Assembly (NCBI RefSeq): GCF_039872745.1
Contig: NZ_JBDPZD010000001.1
Coordinates: forward strand, 434,001 to 498,000
Source: Pelomonas paludis
GTDB taxonomy: Bacteria; Pseudomonadota; Gammaproteobacteria; Burkholderiales; Burkholderiaceae_C
Direction of reading: 5' to 3'
DNA length: 64,000 nt
The position numbers were made by a program, and so were the translations under genes. Position 1 is the first letter of the stretch. Every line of letters begins with the position of its first letter. This document shows positions 19,219 through 27,777 of this stretch, piece after piece. The notes under the pieces were generated by a model. That model had not been told where the DNA came from, searched no databases, and worked only from the letters and a program-made list of their open reading frames with translations.

Positions 19219-19953
19219 ATGCCCGTCGCCATCTTTGAACGACGCTGGCTCGCTGAGTGTGAGTCGACCAACGCCCTCGGCCTGGACCACCTGCGCGAGG
19301 GCGGCGCCCCGCTGCTGCTGGTGGCCGACCGCCAGACCAACGGCCGGGGCCGCCAGGGCCGCAGTTGGATCTCCATCCCCGGCGGCTCGCTGACCTGCTC
19401 CTTCGCGCTGGCCCTGCCGGCGCGGCTCGACCTCTCGGGCCTGTCGCTGGCCGTGGGCTGCGCGGTGGCCGATGCGCTCGACCCCAGCGGCGGCCACATC
19501 CGCCTGAAGTGGCCCAACGACCTGTGGCTCGACGGCGCCAAGCTCGGCGGCATCCTGATCGAAACCATCCCCCTGCCCGATGCCCAGCGCGGCGTGGTCA
19601 TCGGCCTGGGGCTCAACCTCGCGCCGCTGCCGCTGGACGCCGACCGCAGCGCCTATGCCAGCGGCCATGCGGCCCTGACCTCGCTGTGGCCCGAGGCCGA
19701 TGCCGACGCGGTGCTGGCCCGCCTGGCCCCGGCGCTGCGCCATCTGCTGTCCGACTTTGAAGACTTCGGCGGCTTCGGCCCCTGGCAGCGCGTGTTCGCC
19801 AAGCGTGACCTGGCGCGCGGCCAGGTGGTGCGCGTGGGCACCCTCGTGGGCACCGCGCGTGGCGTCAACGGCCACGGCGACCTGCTGCTGCAAACCGCCA
19901 GCGGCCTGCAAGTCTGCCGCAGTGGCGAGCTGAGCCTGCGGCTGGAAGAGTAG
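19219..19953 (+). CDS. birA: Biotin--[acetyl-CoA-carboxylase] ligase (BirA, no DNA-binding domain)
   Basis: The 244-residue enzyme activates biotin with ATP and attaches it to carrier lysines. Motifs include STNALGLDHL, the biotinoyl-AMP loop GRGRQGRSW, LKWPNDLWLDGAKLGGILIE, and a C-terminal SH3-like domain (VRVGTLVGTARGVNGHGDL). It lacks the N-terminal helix-turn-helix of the E. coli protein, so it is a mono-functional ligase. A substrate in this window is the biotin-carboxylase subunit at 46916. It sits 4 bp before the SPOR gene. Confidence 0.95.
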   Translation: MPVAIFERRWLAECESTNALGLDHLREGGAPLLLVADRQTNGRGRQGRSWISIPGGSLTCSFALALPARLDLSGLSLAVGCAVADALDPSGGHIRLKWPNDLWLDGAKLGGILIETIPLPDAQRGVVIGLGLNLAPLPLDADRSAYASGHAALTSLWPEADADAVLARLAPALRHLLSDFEDFGGFGPWQRVFAKRDLARGQVVRVGTLVGTARGVNGHGDLLLQTASGLQVCRSGELSLRLEE

Positions 19954-19957
19954 GCCG

Positions 19958-20683
19958 ATGCGCGCCCTGGTGGTCCTGCTGCTGGTGCTGAACCTCGGGT
20001 TCTTCGCCTGGTCGCGTGGCTGGCTGGACCGCATCACCGGCGTGCCGGCCCAGGGCAGCTCGGAGGCCCACCGCCTGCAGCGTCAGGAACACCCCGAGCG
20101 CATCGAGATCCTGGACGCCGCCACCACCGCCGCCCTGACCCAGCAGACCTGCCTGGAGCTGGGCCCGCTGGATGGCGATGCGCCGCTGGCCGCCGCCCAG
20201 GCCGCGCTGCGCGCCAGCAACCTCGTCACCGGCGAGTGGCTGACCCGCACCGCCGAGCAGCCCGGCAGCTTTGTAGTGGCCACCATCCGGCTCGACAACG
20301 CCGAGTTCCGCGCCCGCAAGGAAGCCACCTACAAGCAGCTCAAGCTCGACACCGAGCCGCTCACCGGCCTGCCCGCCGAGCAGCCCGCCCTCGTGCTGGG
20401 CCGCTTTGCCACCGAGGCACAGGCGCACGCCGAGCTGGCCTCGCTCGACAAGCGCGGTCTCAAGGGCCTGCGGGTGCTGCAGGTGCGCGCGCCGAGCCGC
20501 CAGCACTACCTGGTGCTGCGCGAGGCCGATGGCATCACCGCCAGCAAGCTGCGCGGCCTCAAGGACCCAGCCCTCTCCGTCGGCTTCAAGACCTGCTCGC
20601 CCGCCACCAACAGCGCCTTGCCGCCGGTGGCCGCCGCTGCGGCTTCAGCGCCGCTGATTGCCGGAAGCGCGGCGTCCCGCTGA
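19958..20683 (+). CDS. SPOR-domain membrane-anchored protein
   Basis: The 241-residue protein has an N-terminal membrane anchor (ALVVLLLVLNLGFFAW) and a periplasmic region with a SPOR-like domain at about residues 135-205 (ALVLGRFATEAQAHAELASL, GLRVLQVRAPSRQHYLVLRE). SPOR domains are known to bind septal peptidoglycan stripped of stem peptides. The C-terminus is Ala-rich. It follows birA closely, a common betaproteobacterial arrangement as far as I recall. Its 3' end overlaps the convergent subtilase gene by 39 bases. Confidence 0.8.
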   Translation: MRALVVLLLVLNLGFFAWSRGWLDRITGVPAQGSSEAHRLQRQEHPERIEILDAATTAALTQQTCLELGPLDGDAPLAAAQAALRASNLVTGEWLTRTAEQPGSFVVATIRLDNAEFRARKEATYKQLKLDTEPLTGLPAEQPALVLGRFATEAQAHAELASLDKRGLKGLRVLQVRAPSRQHYLVLREADGITASKLRGLKDPALSVGFKTCSPATNSALPPVAAAAASAPLIAGSAASR

Positions 20684-22732
20684 TCCCGGCAGAGCCAGCG
20701 CCGCCAGCAGGATCAGCAGCAGCCAGCCCGCGCTGGCCGCCCCACCCCCGCCACCACCGCCACCCGACGACGACGGGCTGCTGGTGCTGGCCGCCGCCGC
20801 CACGCTGACCGTCAGCTGCTGCGCGTAGGTGAAGCCGAGGTCATCCGTCATCAGCACCCGCGCCGTGAAGCTGCCCGCGCCCGAAGGCACGAAGCTGGCC
20901 GTGGCCGTGCTGCCGCCGCTGGCCGCGCCGCTCACGATGCCGCCGCCGTCCACCAGGCTCCAGGCATAGCTGGCAATGCTGCGGCCCGCGCCCAGGCCGG
21001 TGATCGTGGACGCCAGGCTGACCGTGTCACCCGCCTTGAGGCCGGTGGCCGGCGTGGCCGCGATGCTGACCGTGGCGCCATTGAGGGCCTGCACGGCCGC
21101 CAGCGCCGCCGCTGCGTCCACCATGCCGGCGCCACAGGTCTTCACCGTGCAGTAGCACTCCAGCTGCTCGGTGGCCGTGGGTGTCTTGCACTGCGGCGGC
21201 GTCGGGTCGTCGCTGCTGCCGCCGCCGCTGGTCACGAAGGGGCGCGCCGTGCGCTTGAGCAGGGTGGTGATCTCACTCGGCGTCAGCGAGGGCCGCACCG
21301 AGCTCATCAAGGCCACGATGCCGCTGACCACCGGCGCCGAGAAGCTGGTGCCCACCGAGGCGCCACTGCCCGTGTAGGCGTTGTCGCCCGCCACTGGGCC
21401 CTGTGCACCGCTGTTCGTGGTGCTGATCATGGGGTAGAGGCAAGGCTGGCCAGCGCCGACATTGATGCAGTTGCCACCCGGCGCGGCGATGGTGACCTCG
21501 GTGCCCACGCTGGAGAAGCCCACCTTGGTCCCGACATGCCGCAAGGCCGTCACGGTGATGACGCCCGGGCAATTGCCCGGCATGCCCACCGCCAGGCCCG
21601 CCGAATTGCCGGCCGCGACCACGATGCTGCTGCCCGCCGCGTTCACGGCCGCAATGGTCTCGCGGTAGAGCTTGCCCTTGCCCGTGGTGTCGCAGGCACC
21701 AGTGCCCCCGAGGCTGAGGTTGAGCACCTTGGCCTTGTTCGGGTTGCTGGGCACGCCGGGCAGGTCGATGCCCGCCGCCCAGCGCATGCCAGCCATGATG
21801 TCGCTGTCATAGCCGCCACACTTGCCCAGCACGCGCACGGGCAGCAGGCGCACGCCCCAGCCCACGCCGGCCATGCCCAGGCCGTTGTTGCTGCTGGCCC
21901 CGATCAGGCCCGAGACGCGTGTGCCGTGCCAGGAGGAGTTGCCGATGTCGGCGCTGGTGCATTCGCTGCCGAGCTTGCCGCTGTTGATGTCGGCCTGGCT
22001 GACCCAGTCGCCCGGATCGCTGGCGTCGGCGTCGGCACCGTCGCTGTCGTTGGCCACGGCCGTAGACACACTGCCAGGCGAGCCGTAGCCGATGAAGTCA
22101 TAGCCGCCGACGATCTTGGCGGCCAGGTCCGGGTGGTCCTTGCGCACGCCGGTGTCGAGCACGGCCACAATCACACTGCTGCTACCGGTGCTGATGTCCC
22201 AGGCGGCCGGCGCATTGATGCTGGACACCACCTGACCCGGCGTGCTGCTGGGCGCCTTGAGGTACCACTGGTCGATCACGCGGCTCGCCACGCCGCCCGA
22301 GCTGCTCTCGGGGTTGACCGCTGCACCGCCAAAAAGCGGGTCATTGGGCAGGGTGGCCGTGTGCTTGCGCCGCTGGTCCACCACGGCCAGTTCCACCTCG
22401 GGGTCCGCAGCGAGTTGGCGGGCCAGCGCAGCGGCATCACGGCCCCGGGCGAAGACGACATGCGTGCGCTCGTCGAGGCTGCGCCCGGCCGTCAAGCTGT
22501 GGCCGCGCCGCAGGCCCAGCGCGGTGGCCCGGGTCTGGGCGACGTCGCGCGCCTCGCTGCGCGTGGCGCGTACCGCCAGGGCCTTGGCCCGAACGCTGTC
22601 GGCTTGCGGCTTGAAGCGCACGATCAGGCGCACTTCCGGCTCGGTCGCCGTGCCTTGCGCAGCACCAGGCAGTGGGGTCAAGGCAACCGCAACCAAGGCG
22701 GCCACGGCAAGCAGGGCAGATCGCATCGACAT
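20645..22732 (-). CDS. Secreted subtilisin-like serine protease (S8) with GlyGly-CTERM tail
   Basis: From ATG 22732 (GGGAG eight bases upstream) the protein is 695 residues. It has a signal peptide (about 1-26, ending PGAAQ), an inhibitor-like propeptide and an S8 domain. The catalytic triad is Asp193 (AVLDTGV), His269 (SSWHGTRVSGLIGA) and Ser463 (GTSFSAPVVSGI). A PKD/Ig-like region (about 575-650) follows. The C-terminus is a Ser/Gly run, a hydrophobic helix (AGWLLLILLAALALPG) and an Arg-rich end, the form of a GlyGly-CTERM sorting signal. Such tails are cleaved by rhombosortase, and a rhombosortase gene lies at 45752. The gene's end overlaps the SPOR gene on the opposite strand. Confidence 0.92.
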   Translation of the reverse strand: MSMRSALLAVAALVAVALTPLPGAAQGTATEPEVRLIVRFKPQADSVRAKALAVRATRSEARDVAQTRATALGLRRGHSLTAGRSLDERTHVVFARGRDAAALARQLAADPEVELAVVDQRRKHTATLPNDPLFGGAAVNPESSSGGVASRVIDQWYLKAPSSTPGQVVSSINAPAAWDISTGSSSVIVAVLDTGVRKDHPDLAAKIVGGYDFIGYGSPGSVSTAVANDSDGADADASDPGDWVSQADINSGKLGSECTSADIGNSSWHGTRVSGLIGASSNNGLGMAGVGWGVRLLPVRVLGKCGGYDSDIMAGMRWAAGIDLPGVPSNPNKAKVLNLSLGGTGACDTTGKGKLYRETIAAVNAAGSSIVVAAGNSAGLAVGMPGNCPGVITVTALRHVGTKVGFSSVGTEVTIAAPGGNCINVGAGQPCLYPMISTTNSGAQGPVAGDNAYTGSGASVGTSFSAPVVSGIVALMSSVRPSLTPSEITTLLKRTARPFVTSGGGSSDDPTPPQCKTPTATEQLECYCTVKTCGAGMVDAAAALAAVQALNGATVSIAATPATGLKAGDTVSLASTITGLGAGRSIASYAWSLVDGGGIVSGAASGGSTATASFVPSGAGSFTARVLMTDDLGFTYAQQLTVSVAAAASTSSPSSSGGGGGGGGAASAGWLLLILLAALALPGSAGRRASGNQRR

Positions 22733-22824
22733 CTGGAGGGCTCCCACGGGCGGGGCAGTGTAGGCCGCAGGGCAGCGCCTGCTGGCAAGCAAATGTTCCC
22801 TCCGACAACGTTCAGACAGGCACA

Positions 22825-22851
22825 AAAAAGCCCCGCGTTGCGGGGCTTTTG
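22825..22851 (-). terminator. Intrinsic terminator of gap
   Basis: A GC stem (AGCCCCGC / GCGGGGCT, loop GTT) is flanked by A and T runs. On the minus strand it reads stem then TTTTTTG, 20 bp after the gap stop codon. It separates gap from the subtilase gene. Confidence 0.88.
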
Positions 22852-22871
22852 CTCAGTCCGGTGCGGTCTGC

Positions 22872-23870
22872 TTATGCAGAGACAACCTTGACCATTTCGA
22901 GGACCTTGTTCGAATAGCCCCACTCGTTGTCGTACCAGGACACGACCTTGACGAAGGTGCCATCGAGGGCGATGCCGGCTTCGGCGTCGAAGATGGAGGT
23001 GCGGGCGTCACCACGGAAGTCGGTCGCGACGACCTTGTCCTCGGTGTAGCCGAGCACGCCCTTCAGGGCGCCTTGCGACTGGGCCTTCATTTCGGCGCAG
23101 ATGTCGGCGTAGCTGGCGTCGGCGTTCAGCTCGACGGTCAGGTCCACGACGGACACATCGCTCGTCGGGACGCGGAAGGCCATGCCGGTGAGCTTCTTGT
23201 TCAGCTCAGGGATGACCTTGCCCACGGCCTTGGCGGCACCGGTGCTGGAGGGGATGATGTTCTCCAGGATGCCGCGGCCACCGCGCCAGTCCTTGTTCGA
23301 CGGGCCGTCCACGGTCTTTTGCGTGGCGGTGGCAGCGTGCACGGTGGTCATCAGGCCGCGCTTGATGCCCCACTTGTCGTTCAGCACCTTGGCGATCGGG
23401 GCCAGGCAGTTGGTCGTGCAGGAAGCGTTGGAGATGATGGCTTCGCCAGCGTACTTGGTGTGGTTCACGCCGAAGACGAACATGGGGGTCTCGTCCTTGG
23501 ACGGGGCCGACATGATGACCTTCTTGGCGCCAGCAGCCAGGTGCTTCTCAGCGCCGGCCTTGTCAAGGAACAGGCCGGTGGACTCGATCACGATGTCGGC
23601 ACCGACTTCACCCCACTTCAGCTCGGCGGGGTCCTTGACGGCGGTCAGGCGGATCTTCTTGCCGTTCACGACCAGGGTGTTGCCCTCGACGGAGACGTCG
23701 CCCTTGAAATTGCCGTGCACCGAGTCGTACTTGAGCATGTAAGCCAGGTAGTCGGGTTCGAGCAGGTCGTTGATACCAACGACTTCGATGTCTTTGAAGT
23801 TCGCGACGGCGGCGCGGAACACCATGCGCCCGATGCGGCCGAAGCCGTTGATGCCGATCTTGATGGTCAT
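22872..23870 (-). CDS. gap: Glyceraldehyde-3-phosphate dehydrogenase, type I
   Basis: The 332-residue NAD-dependent enzyme oxidises and phosphorylates glyceraldehyde 3-phosphate in glycolysis and works in reverse in gluconeogenesis. The start ATG 23870 (GGAG eight bases upstream) begins TIKIGINGFGRIGR, the Rossmann loop. The catalytic Cys is in SNASCTTNCLAPIAKVL, the phosphate-binding site in SSTGAAKAVGKVIPEL, and the C-terminal SWYDNEWGYSNKV motif is intact. A strong terminator follows. tkt lies two genes away on the same strand, so central carbon genes are loosely grouped here, probably for historical rather than operonic reasons. Confidence 0.97.
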   Translation of the reverse strand: MTIKIGINGFGRIGRMVFRAAVANFKDIEVVGINDLLEPDYLAYMLKYDSVHGNFKGDVSVEGNTLVVNGKKIRLTAVKDPAELKWGEVGADIVIESTGLFLDKAGAEKHLAAGAKKVIMSAPSKDETPMFVFGVNHTKYAGEAIISNASCTTNCLAPIAKVLNDKWGIKRGLMTTVHAATATQKTVDGPSNKDWRGGRGILENIIPSSTGAAKAVGKVIPELNKKLTGMAFRVPTSDVSVVDLTVELNADASYADICAEMKAQSQGALKGVLGYTEDKVVATDFRGDARTSIFDAEAGIALDGTFVKVVSWYDNEWGYSNKVLEMVKVVSA

Positions 23871-23949
23871 GAGGCTGTCTCCAGGAATAGGGGGTTCAAC
23901 TGCATCGAGCATTGTGGCCGATGCTTTGCGCTCGTGAGGTACAGAGCGG

Positions 23950-24345
23950 TTTCATGTGGGTTGTGCCTGGTGCGTGGCTGGGTTGAGCAAGGCGGCGGCC
24001 GGGGCCTTGGCGTCGCTCTGCGGGCTTGCCCTTCGCGTTGCTCCGGGTGCCCTGCGCTGCGCGGACTTGGGCCGCGCCGCAAAACTCCCTGCGTTCGCTG
24101 CGCTCACTGCGGTCAAACAGCTGCGGCGAGTCAGAAGTGGAAGCGCGCGGGTACGCGCGCCGGCCCAAGTCCTGTGCTGCTCGGCTTCGCCCAAAGTCGC
24201 GCCACTCAGGCCCCGGCCACCGCCTTGCCGGCACGACTGGGTTTGCTTGACCGCGCCACCAGCCCGCTTGCAACGCGACCGCGTTGCCGCGCCAAACCAG
24301 CGCCAACGCAGCACGCCAGGCAAGGCGCAGCATCGCCTCTAGGTG
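23950..24345. repeat. Repeat-like non-coding segment upstream of gap
   Basis: The 500-bp space between gap and the next gene holds no recognisable gene. About 23950-24345 keeps several frames open on both strands and has low-complexity alternation such as TTCGCTGCGCTCACTGCGG and the near-palindrome GCGCGCGGGTACGCGCGC (about 24143-24160). I have seen similar wording in intergenic repeats of Burkholderiales genomes. None of the open frames has a ribosome site or family motif. Confidence 0.45.
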
Positions 24346-24386
24346 CTCCACCGAAAAGCCAGAAGCACTTTAGGCCGTAGATGGTG

Positions 24387-25412
24387 TCATGGCGCGCTGG
24401 CGGCTACGGGCGGCTTGGGGGTCAGCTTGAGATGAAGGCACGGCACTTCGATCTGCAGTTCCGAACCGAAGAAGTCATTGGCCTGCTCCGCGCTGGAATA
24501 CCTGAGCTGCAAGCCCTCCAGCCATCGCACAAAACCCAGAACATTTGGATCATTCCGCCGACCCAGCACGTACGCCTCATTCGGCACATTGCCACCGTAG
24601 ATGGTGTAGCCGACTTTGAAGGGGCAGTCCATGGTCTTCAAGTCGAAGTCAACAGGTCGCGCCAAGACGTTGCTGGTCATCTTCAAGAACTCCACCAAAC
24701 CGAATCGTTCCTGCTTCAGGGTCCAACTTCGGCCACGCGCCGGAAAGTACGTGAACTGCTGCCGAAGCATGTAGGGGGACTCTTTGCCGGTGCGACAGGG
24801 CATGCGATAGGTCAGCAGCCGGTCACGCACAGCCTTCTCGAAGATCTGGCCCGCCGATGAATGCAGGAACTTGACTTGCGGCGGTTGAGCTCCATCGCCC
24901 ACAAAGGTAACAGCAGCAATGATGTGCTCCGTGCTGTCAGCGCGATACCAACTTGGCGGCCCCTCCATGTCGGTACGCGGCACAACGACGCAGGAATGCT
25001 GCCCCTCTTGCGAACTTGCCGGCGGCATTGGCTCGGGATCCCGGTCTGAATTCCAGAACCGGAACTCCTGCACCGCAACCACCACGCCATCGGAGGCTTG
25101 CAAGCAAGGCAAACGCAGCTTTGAGAGGTAGCTGTAAACCTCGTCCTGCATGTCTTGGCGCGCCGAGTTGTAGAGCACTTCTACGCTCGGCCCCTTGTCT
25201 GGGGCGCTGAACTTCAGGAGTACGCGCATGCCACCGGAGCCTCGGTCCAGGCGATGCTGCTCTGGAAACTCGGGCGGCTTCTCTGGCTTGATCAAACAGC
25301 GCAACGCCTGCGCATCCGTGGGCACAACTGTCTCGGTCTGTGCCCATGCCGCCGGAAGCAAGGCGACTGCCGACTGCAGAAAGCCAACGGCGATGCACAA
25401 CCACACCCGCAT
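24387..25412 (-). CDS. Secreted protein of unknown function with three TonB-C-like repeats
   Basis: I do not recognise this 341-residue protein. It has a signal peptide (MRVWLCIAVGFLQSAVALLP, ending AWAQ) and a good ribosome site (GGGAGG). Three segments share the pattern of a beta-strand, a variable loop, then a helix ending in Leu and often Pro-Cys: around residues 62-103 (VLLKFSAPD, SYLSKLRLPCL), 165-209 (IIAAVTFVGD, LLTYRMPCR) and 263-305 (FKVGYTIYGG, FVRWLEGLQL). This resembles the C-terminal domain of TonB-type proteins, but no membrane anchor is present. Six or more Cys residues suggest disulfides in the periplasm. Base composition looks less GC-rich than the neighbours. It lies between gap and tkt, separated from tkt by a strong terminator. 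Confidence 0.75.
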   Translation of the reverse strand: MRVWLCIAVGFLQSAVALLPAAWAQTETVVPTDAQALRCLIKPEKPPEFPEQHRLDRGSGGMRVLLKFSAPDKGPSVEVLYNSARQDMQDEVYSYLSKLRLPCLQASDGVVVAVQEFRFWNSDRDPEPMPPASSQEGQHSCVVVPRTDMEGPPSWYRADSTEHIIAAVTFVGDGAQPPQVKFLHSSAGQIFEKAVRDRLLTYRMPCRTGKESPYMLRQQFTYFPARGRSWTLKQERFGLVEFLKMTSNVLARPVDFDLKTMDCPFKVGYTIYGGNVPNEAYVLGRRNDPNVLGFVRWLEGLQLRYSSAEQANDFFGSELQIEVPCLHLKLTPKPPVAASAP

Positions 25413-25429
25413 GTCTATCCTCCCAAAGC

Positions 25430-25470
25430 AATCAAGCCCGGCGCGAGTTTGCCTCGCGCCGGGCTTGATT
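25430..25470 (-). terminator. Terminator hairpin of tkt
   Basis: A perfect 18-bp inverted repeat (5' arm AATCAAGCCCGGCGCGAG, 5-base loop) starts 26 bp after the tkt stop codon. The arms end in an A/T-rich part, so it may work in both directions. There is no long T run. Confidence 0.8.
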
Positions 25471-25496
25471 TGTGAGGGGAAAAGTGCCGGAGCGAA

Positions 25497-27512
25497 TCAG
25501 CCCTTCAACACCGCCTTGACGGTCGCAGCCACGTTCTCGGCCGTGAAGCCGAAGTGCTTGAACAGCTCAGGCGCCGGGCCCGACTCGCCGAAGCTGTCGA
25601 TGCCGACGACGGCCGCGCAGCCGTACTTCCACCAGTAGTCGCTGACGCCCATTTCGACGGCGATGCGGGGCAGGCCCTTGGGCAGCACGGCCTTCTTGTA
25701 GGCCTTGTCCTGGCGGTCGAAGACCGAGGTGGAGGGCATGGAGACGACGCGGACCTTGATGCCTTCGGCGGCGAGTTGCTCCTGGGCCTTGAGGGCCAGT
25801 TGCACTTCGGAGCCGGTGGCGATGATCACGGCCTTGGCCTTGCCCTTGGCGGGCTCGGACAGCACGTAGGCGCCCTTGGCGATCTCGTCGACATTGGTCT
25901 TGGCCGCGTAGCTGATGTTCTGGCGCGAGAGGGCCAGCAGGCTGGGGCGGGTGGCGTTGCCGATGGCCATGGTCCAGGCCACGACAGTTTCGGCCGTGTC
26001 ACCCGGGCGCCAGACGTCCAGGCCCGGGATCAGGCGCAGGCTGGAGACATGCTCGACCGGCTGGTGGGTGGGGCCGTCCTCGCCGACACCGATGGAGTCG
26101 TGCGTCATCACGTGGATCACGCGAATCTTCATCAGCGCGGCCATGCGGATGGCGTTGCGGCTGTAGTCCGAGAAGGTCAGGAAGGTGCCGCCGTAGGGGA
26201 TGAAGCCACCGTGCAGGGCCACGCCGTTCATGATGGCGGCCATGCCGAACTCGCGCACGCCGTAGTTCACGTGGCGGCCGTTGTTGGGCAGGCCAGCGGC
26301 ATCGAAGCGCAGGTTGGGCGTGTGGCTGGTGTTGGTGAGGTTGGAGCCGGTCAGGTCGGCGCTGCCGCCCAGCAGTTCAGGGACAGCGGCGGTGAAGGCT
26401 TCCAGCGCCAGCTGGCTAGCCTTGCGGCTGGCGACGGTCTGGGCTTCGGTATTGGCCTTGATGACGGCGTCCACGGCGGCCTGCGCGAAGTTGGCGGGCA
26501 CCTGGCCGGCCATGCGGCGCTTGAACTCAGCGGCCAGCTCGGGGTGAGCCTTGGCATAGGCGGCAAAGCGCTCGTCCCAGGCGGCTTCCAGCTTGGCGCC
26601 GGATGCCTTGGCGTCCCAAGCGGCGTAGACCTCGGCGGGGATCACGAAGGGCTCGTGCGTCCAGCCCAGGGCTTCGCGGGTCAGCTTGATTTCATCGGGG
26701 CCGAGGGCCTCGCCGTGGGCCTTGGCGGTGCCGGCGCGGTTGGGCGAGCCCTTGCCGATGGTGGTCTTGGCGATGATCAGCGTGGGCTTGTCAGCGCTCT
26801 TCTTGGCCTTGGCAATCGCGTCGTCCACGGCGTCGACGTTGTGGCCGTCCACCGGGCCGATCACGTTCCAGCCGTAGGCGGCAAAGCGCTGGGCGGTGTT
26901 GTCACCGAACCAGGGTTCGACCTTGCCGTCGATGGAGATGCCGTTGTCGTCGTAGATGGCGATCAGCTTGTTCAGCTTCCAGACGCCGGCCAGCGCGCAG
27001 GCCTCGTGGCTGATGCCCTCCATCAGGCAGCCGTCGCCCAGGAAGGCGAAGGTGTTGTGGTTGACGACGGTGTGGCCGTCGCGGTTGAAGTCGCGCGCCA
27101 GCAGCTTCTCGGCCAGGGCCAGACCCACGGCATTGGTGATGCCTTGGCCCAGCGGGCCAGTGGTGGTCTCGACGCCGGCGGTCATGCCCACTTCGGGGTG
27201 GCCGGGGGTCTTGCTGTGCATCTGGCGGAAGGCCTTGAGCTCCTCGATGGGCAGCGCATAGCCCGTGAGATGCAGCAGCGAATAGATCAGCATCGAGCCA
27301 TGGCCGTTGGACAGCACGAAGCGGTCGCGGTCAGCCCAGTGCGGGTTGGTCGGGTTGTGCCGCAGGTGGCGGCCCCACAGCGCCACGGCGATGTCGGCCA
27401 TGCCCATCGGGGCGCCCGGGTGGCCGGAATTGGCGGCCTGGACGGCATCCATGGCCAGGGCGCGGATGGCGGTGGCCATCATGGAAGGGGTGGCGGTGGC
27501 AGTGGCGGACAT
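25497..27512 (-). CDS. tkt: Transketolase
   Basis: The 671-residue thiamine-diphosphate enzyme moves two-carbon units in the pentose phosphate and Calvin-type pathways. ATG 27512 is chosen because it follows GAGG and gives the usual length; in-frame codons further upstream add a non-homologous leader. Motifs include NSGHPGAPMGMADIAVALW, the ThDP site GDGCLMEGISHEA to DDNGISIDG, GPVDGHNVDAVDDAI, and the transketolase motif EDGPTHQPVEHVSSLR in the pyrimidine domain. A LacI-type operator-like sequence lies about 76-90 bp upstream of the start. Confidence 0.97.
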   Translation of the reverse strand: MSATATATPSMMATAIRALAMDAVQAANSGHPGAPMGMADIAVALWGRHLRHNPTNPHWADRDRFVLSNGHGSMLIYSLLHLTGYALPIEELKAFRQMHSKTPGHPEVGMTAGVETTTGPLGQGITNAVGLALAEKLLARDFNRDGHTVVNHNTFAFLGDGCLMEGISHEACALAGVWKLNKLIAIYDDNGISIDGKVEPWFGDNTAQRFAAYGWNVIGPVDGHNVDAVDDAIAKAKKSADKPTLIIAKTTIGKGSPNRAGTAKAHGEALGPDEIKLTREALGWTHEPFVIPAEVYAAWDAKASGAKLEAAWDERFAAYAKAHPELAAEFKRRMAGQVPANFAQAAVDAVIKANTEAQTVASRKASQLALEAFTAAVPELLGGSADLTGSNLTNTSHTPNLRFDAAGLPNNGRHVNYGVREFGMAAIMNGVALHGGFIPYGGTFLTFSDYSRNAIRMAALMKIRVIHVMTHDSIGVGEDGPTHQPVEHVSSLRLIPGLDVWRPGDTAETVVAWTMAIGNATRPSLLALSRQNISYAAKTNVDEIAKGAYVLSEPAKGKAKAVIIATGSEVQLALKAQEQLAAEGIKVRVVSMPSTSVFDRQDKAYKKAVLPKGLPRIAVEMGVSDYWWKYGCAAVVGIDSFGESGPAPELFKHFGFTAENVAATVKAVLKG

Positions 27513-27587
27513 GACCAGGGCTTTCCTCAGAAAAATCGGGGTGAAGACAGGGGCGGGACAACCCGAGAATTCTAGGTGGGAAGCCGT

Positions 27588-27601
27588 TGTTAGCGCTACC
27601 G
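27588..27601. promoter_or_regulatory. LacI-type operator-like sequence upstream of tkt
   Basis: TGTTAGCGCTACCG contains the perfect 8-bp palindrome TAGCGCTA with a central CG, as in operators of several LacI-family sugar regulators. It lies in the tkt promoter region and resembles the sequence at 9167. The binding protein is not in the window. Confidence 0.4.
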
Positions 27602-27777
27602 TCAGCTCTTCATCCCGTGAACTTTGGCTTGCTGGACAGGCCCCTCGGATGCGGGGCCGGGCCGCCAAGCCGCCATAAACCGGCACCAACCGGCCACCCG
27701 CAACACCCCGGCCCTCAGCCGGCCCGCTTGATCCAGAGCAAGGCCCCGGGCGCCGCGCAGGGGCATGCTTGCGCGCC

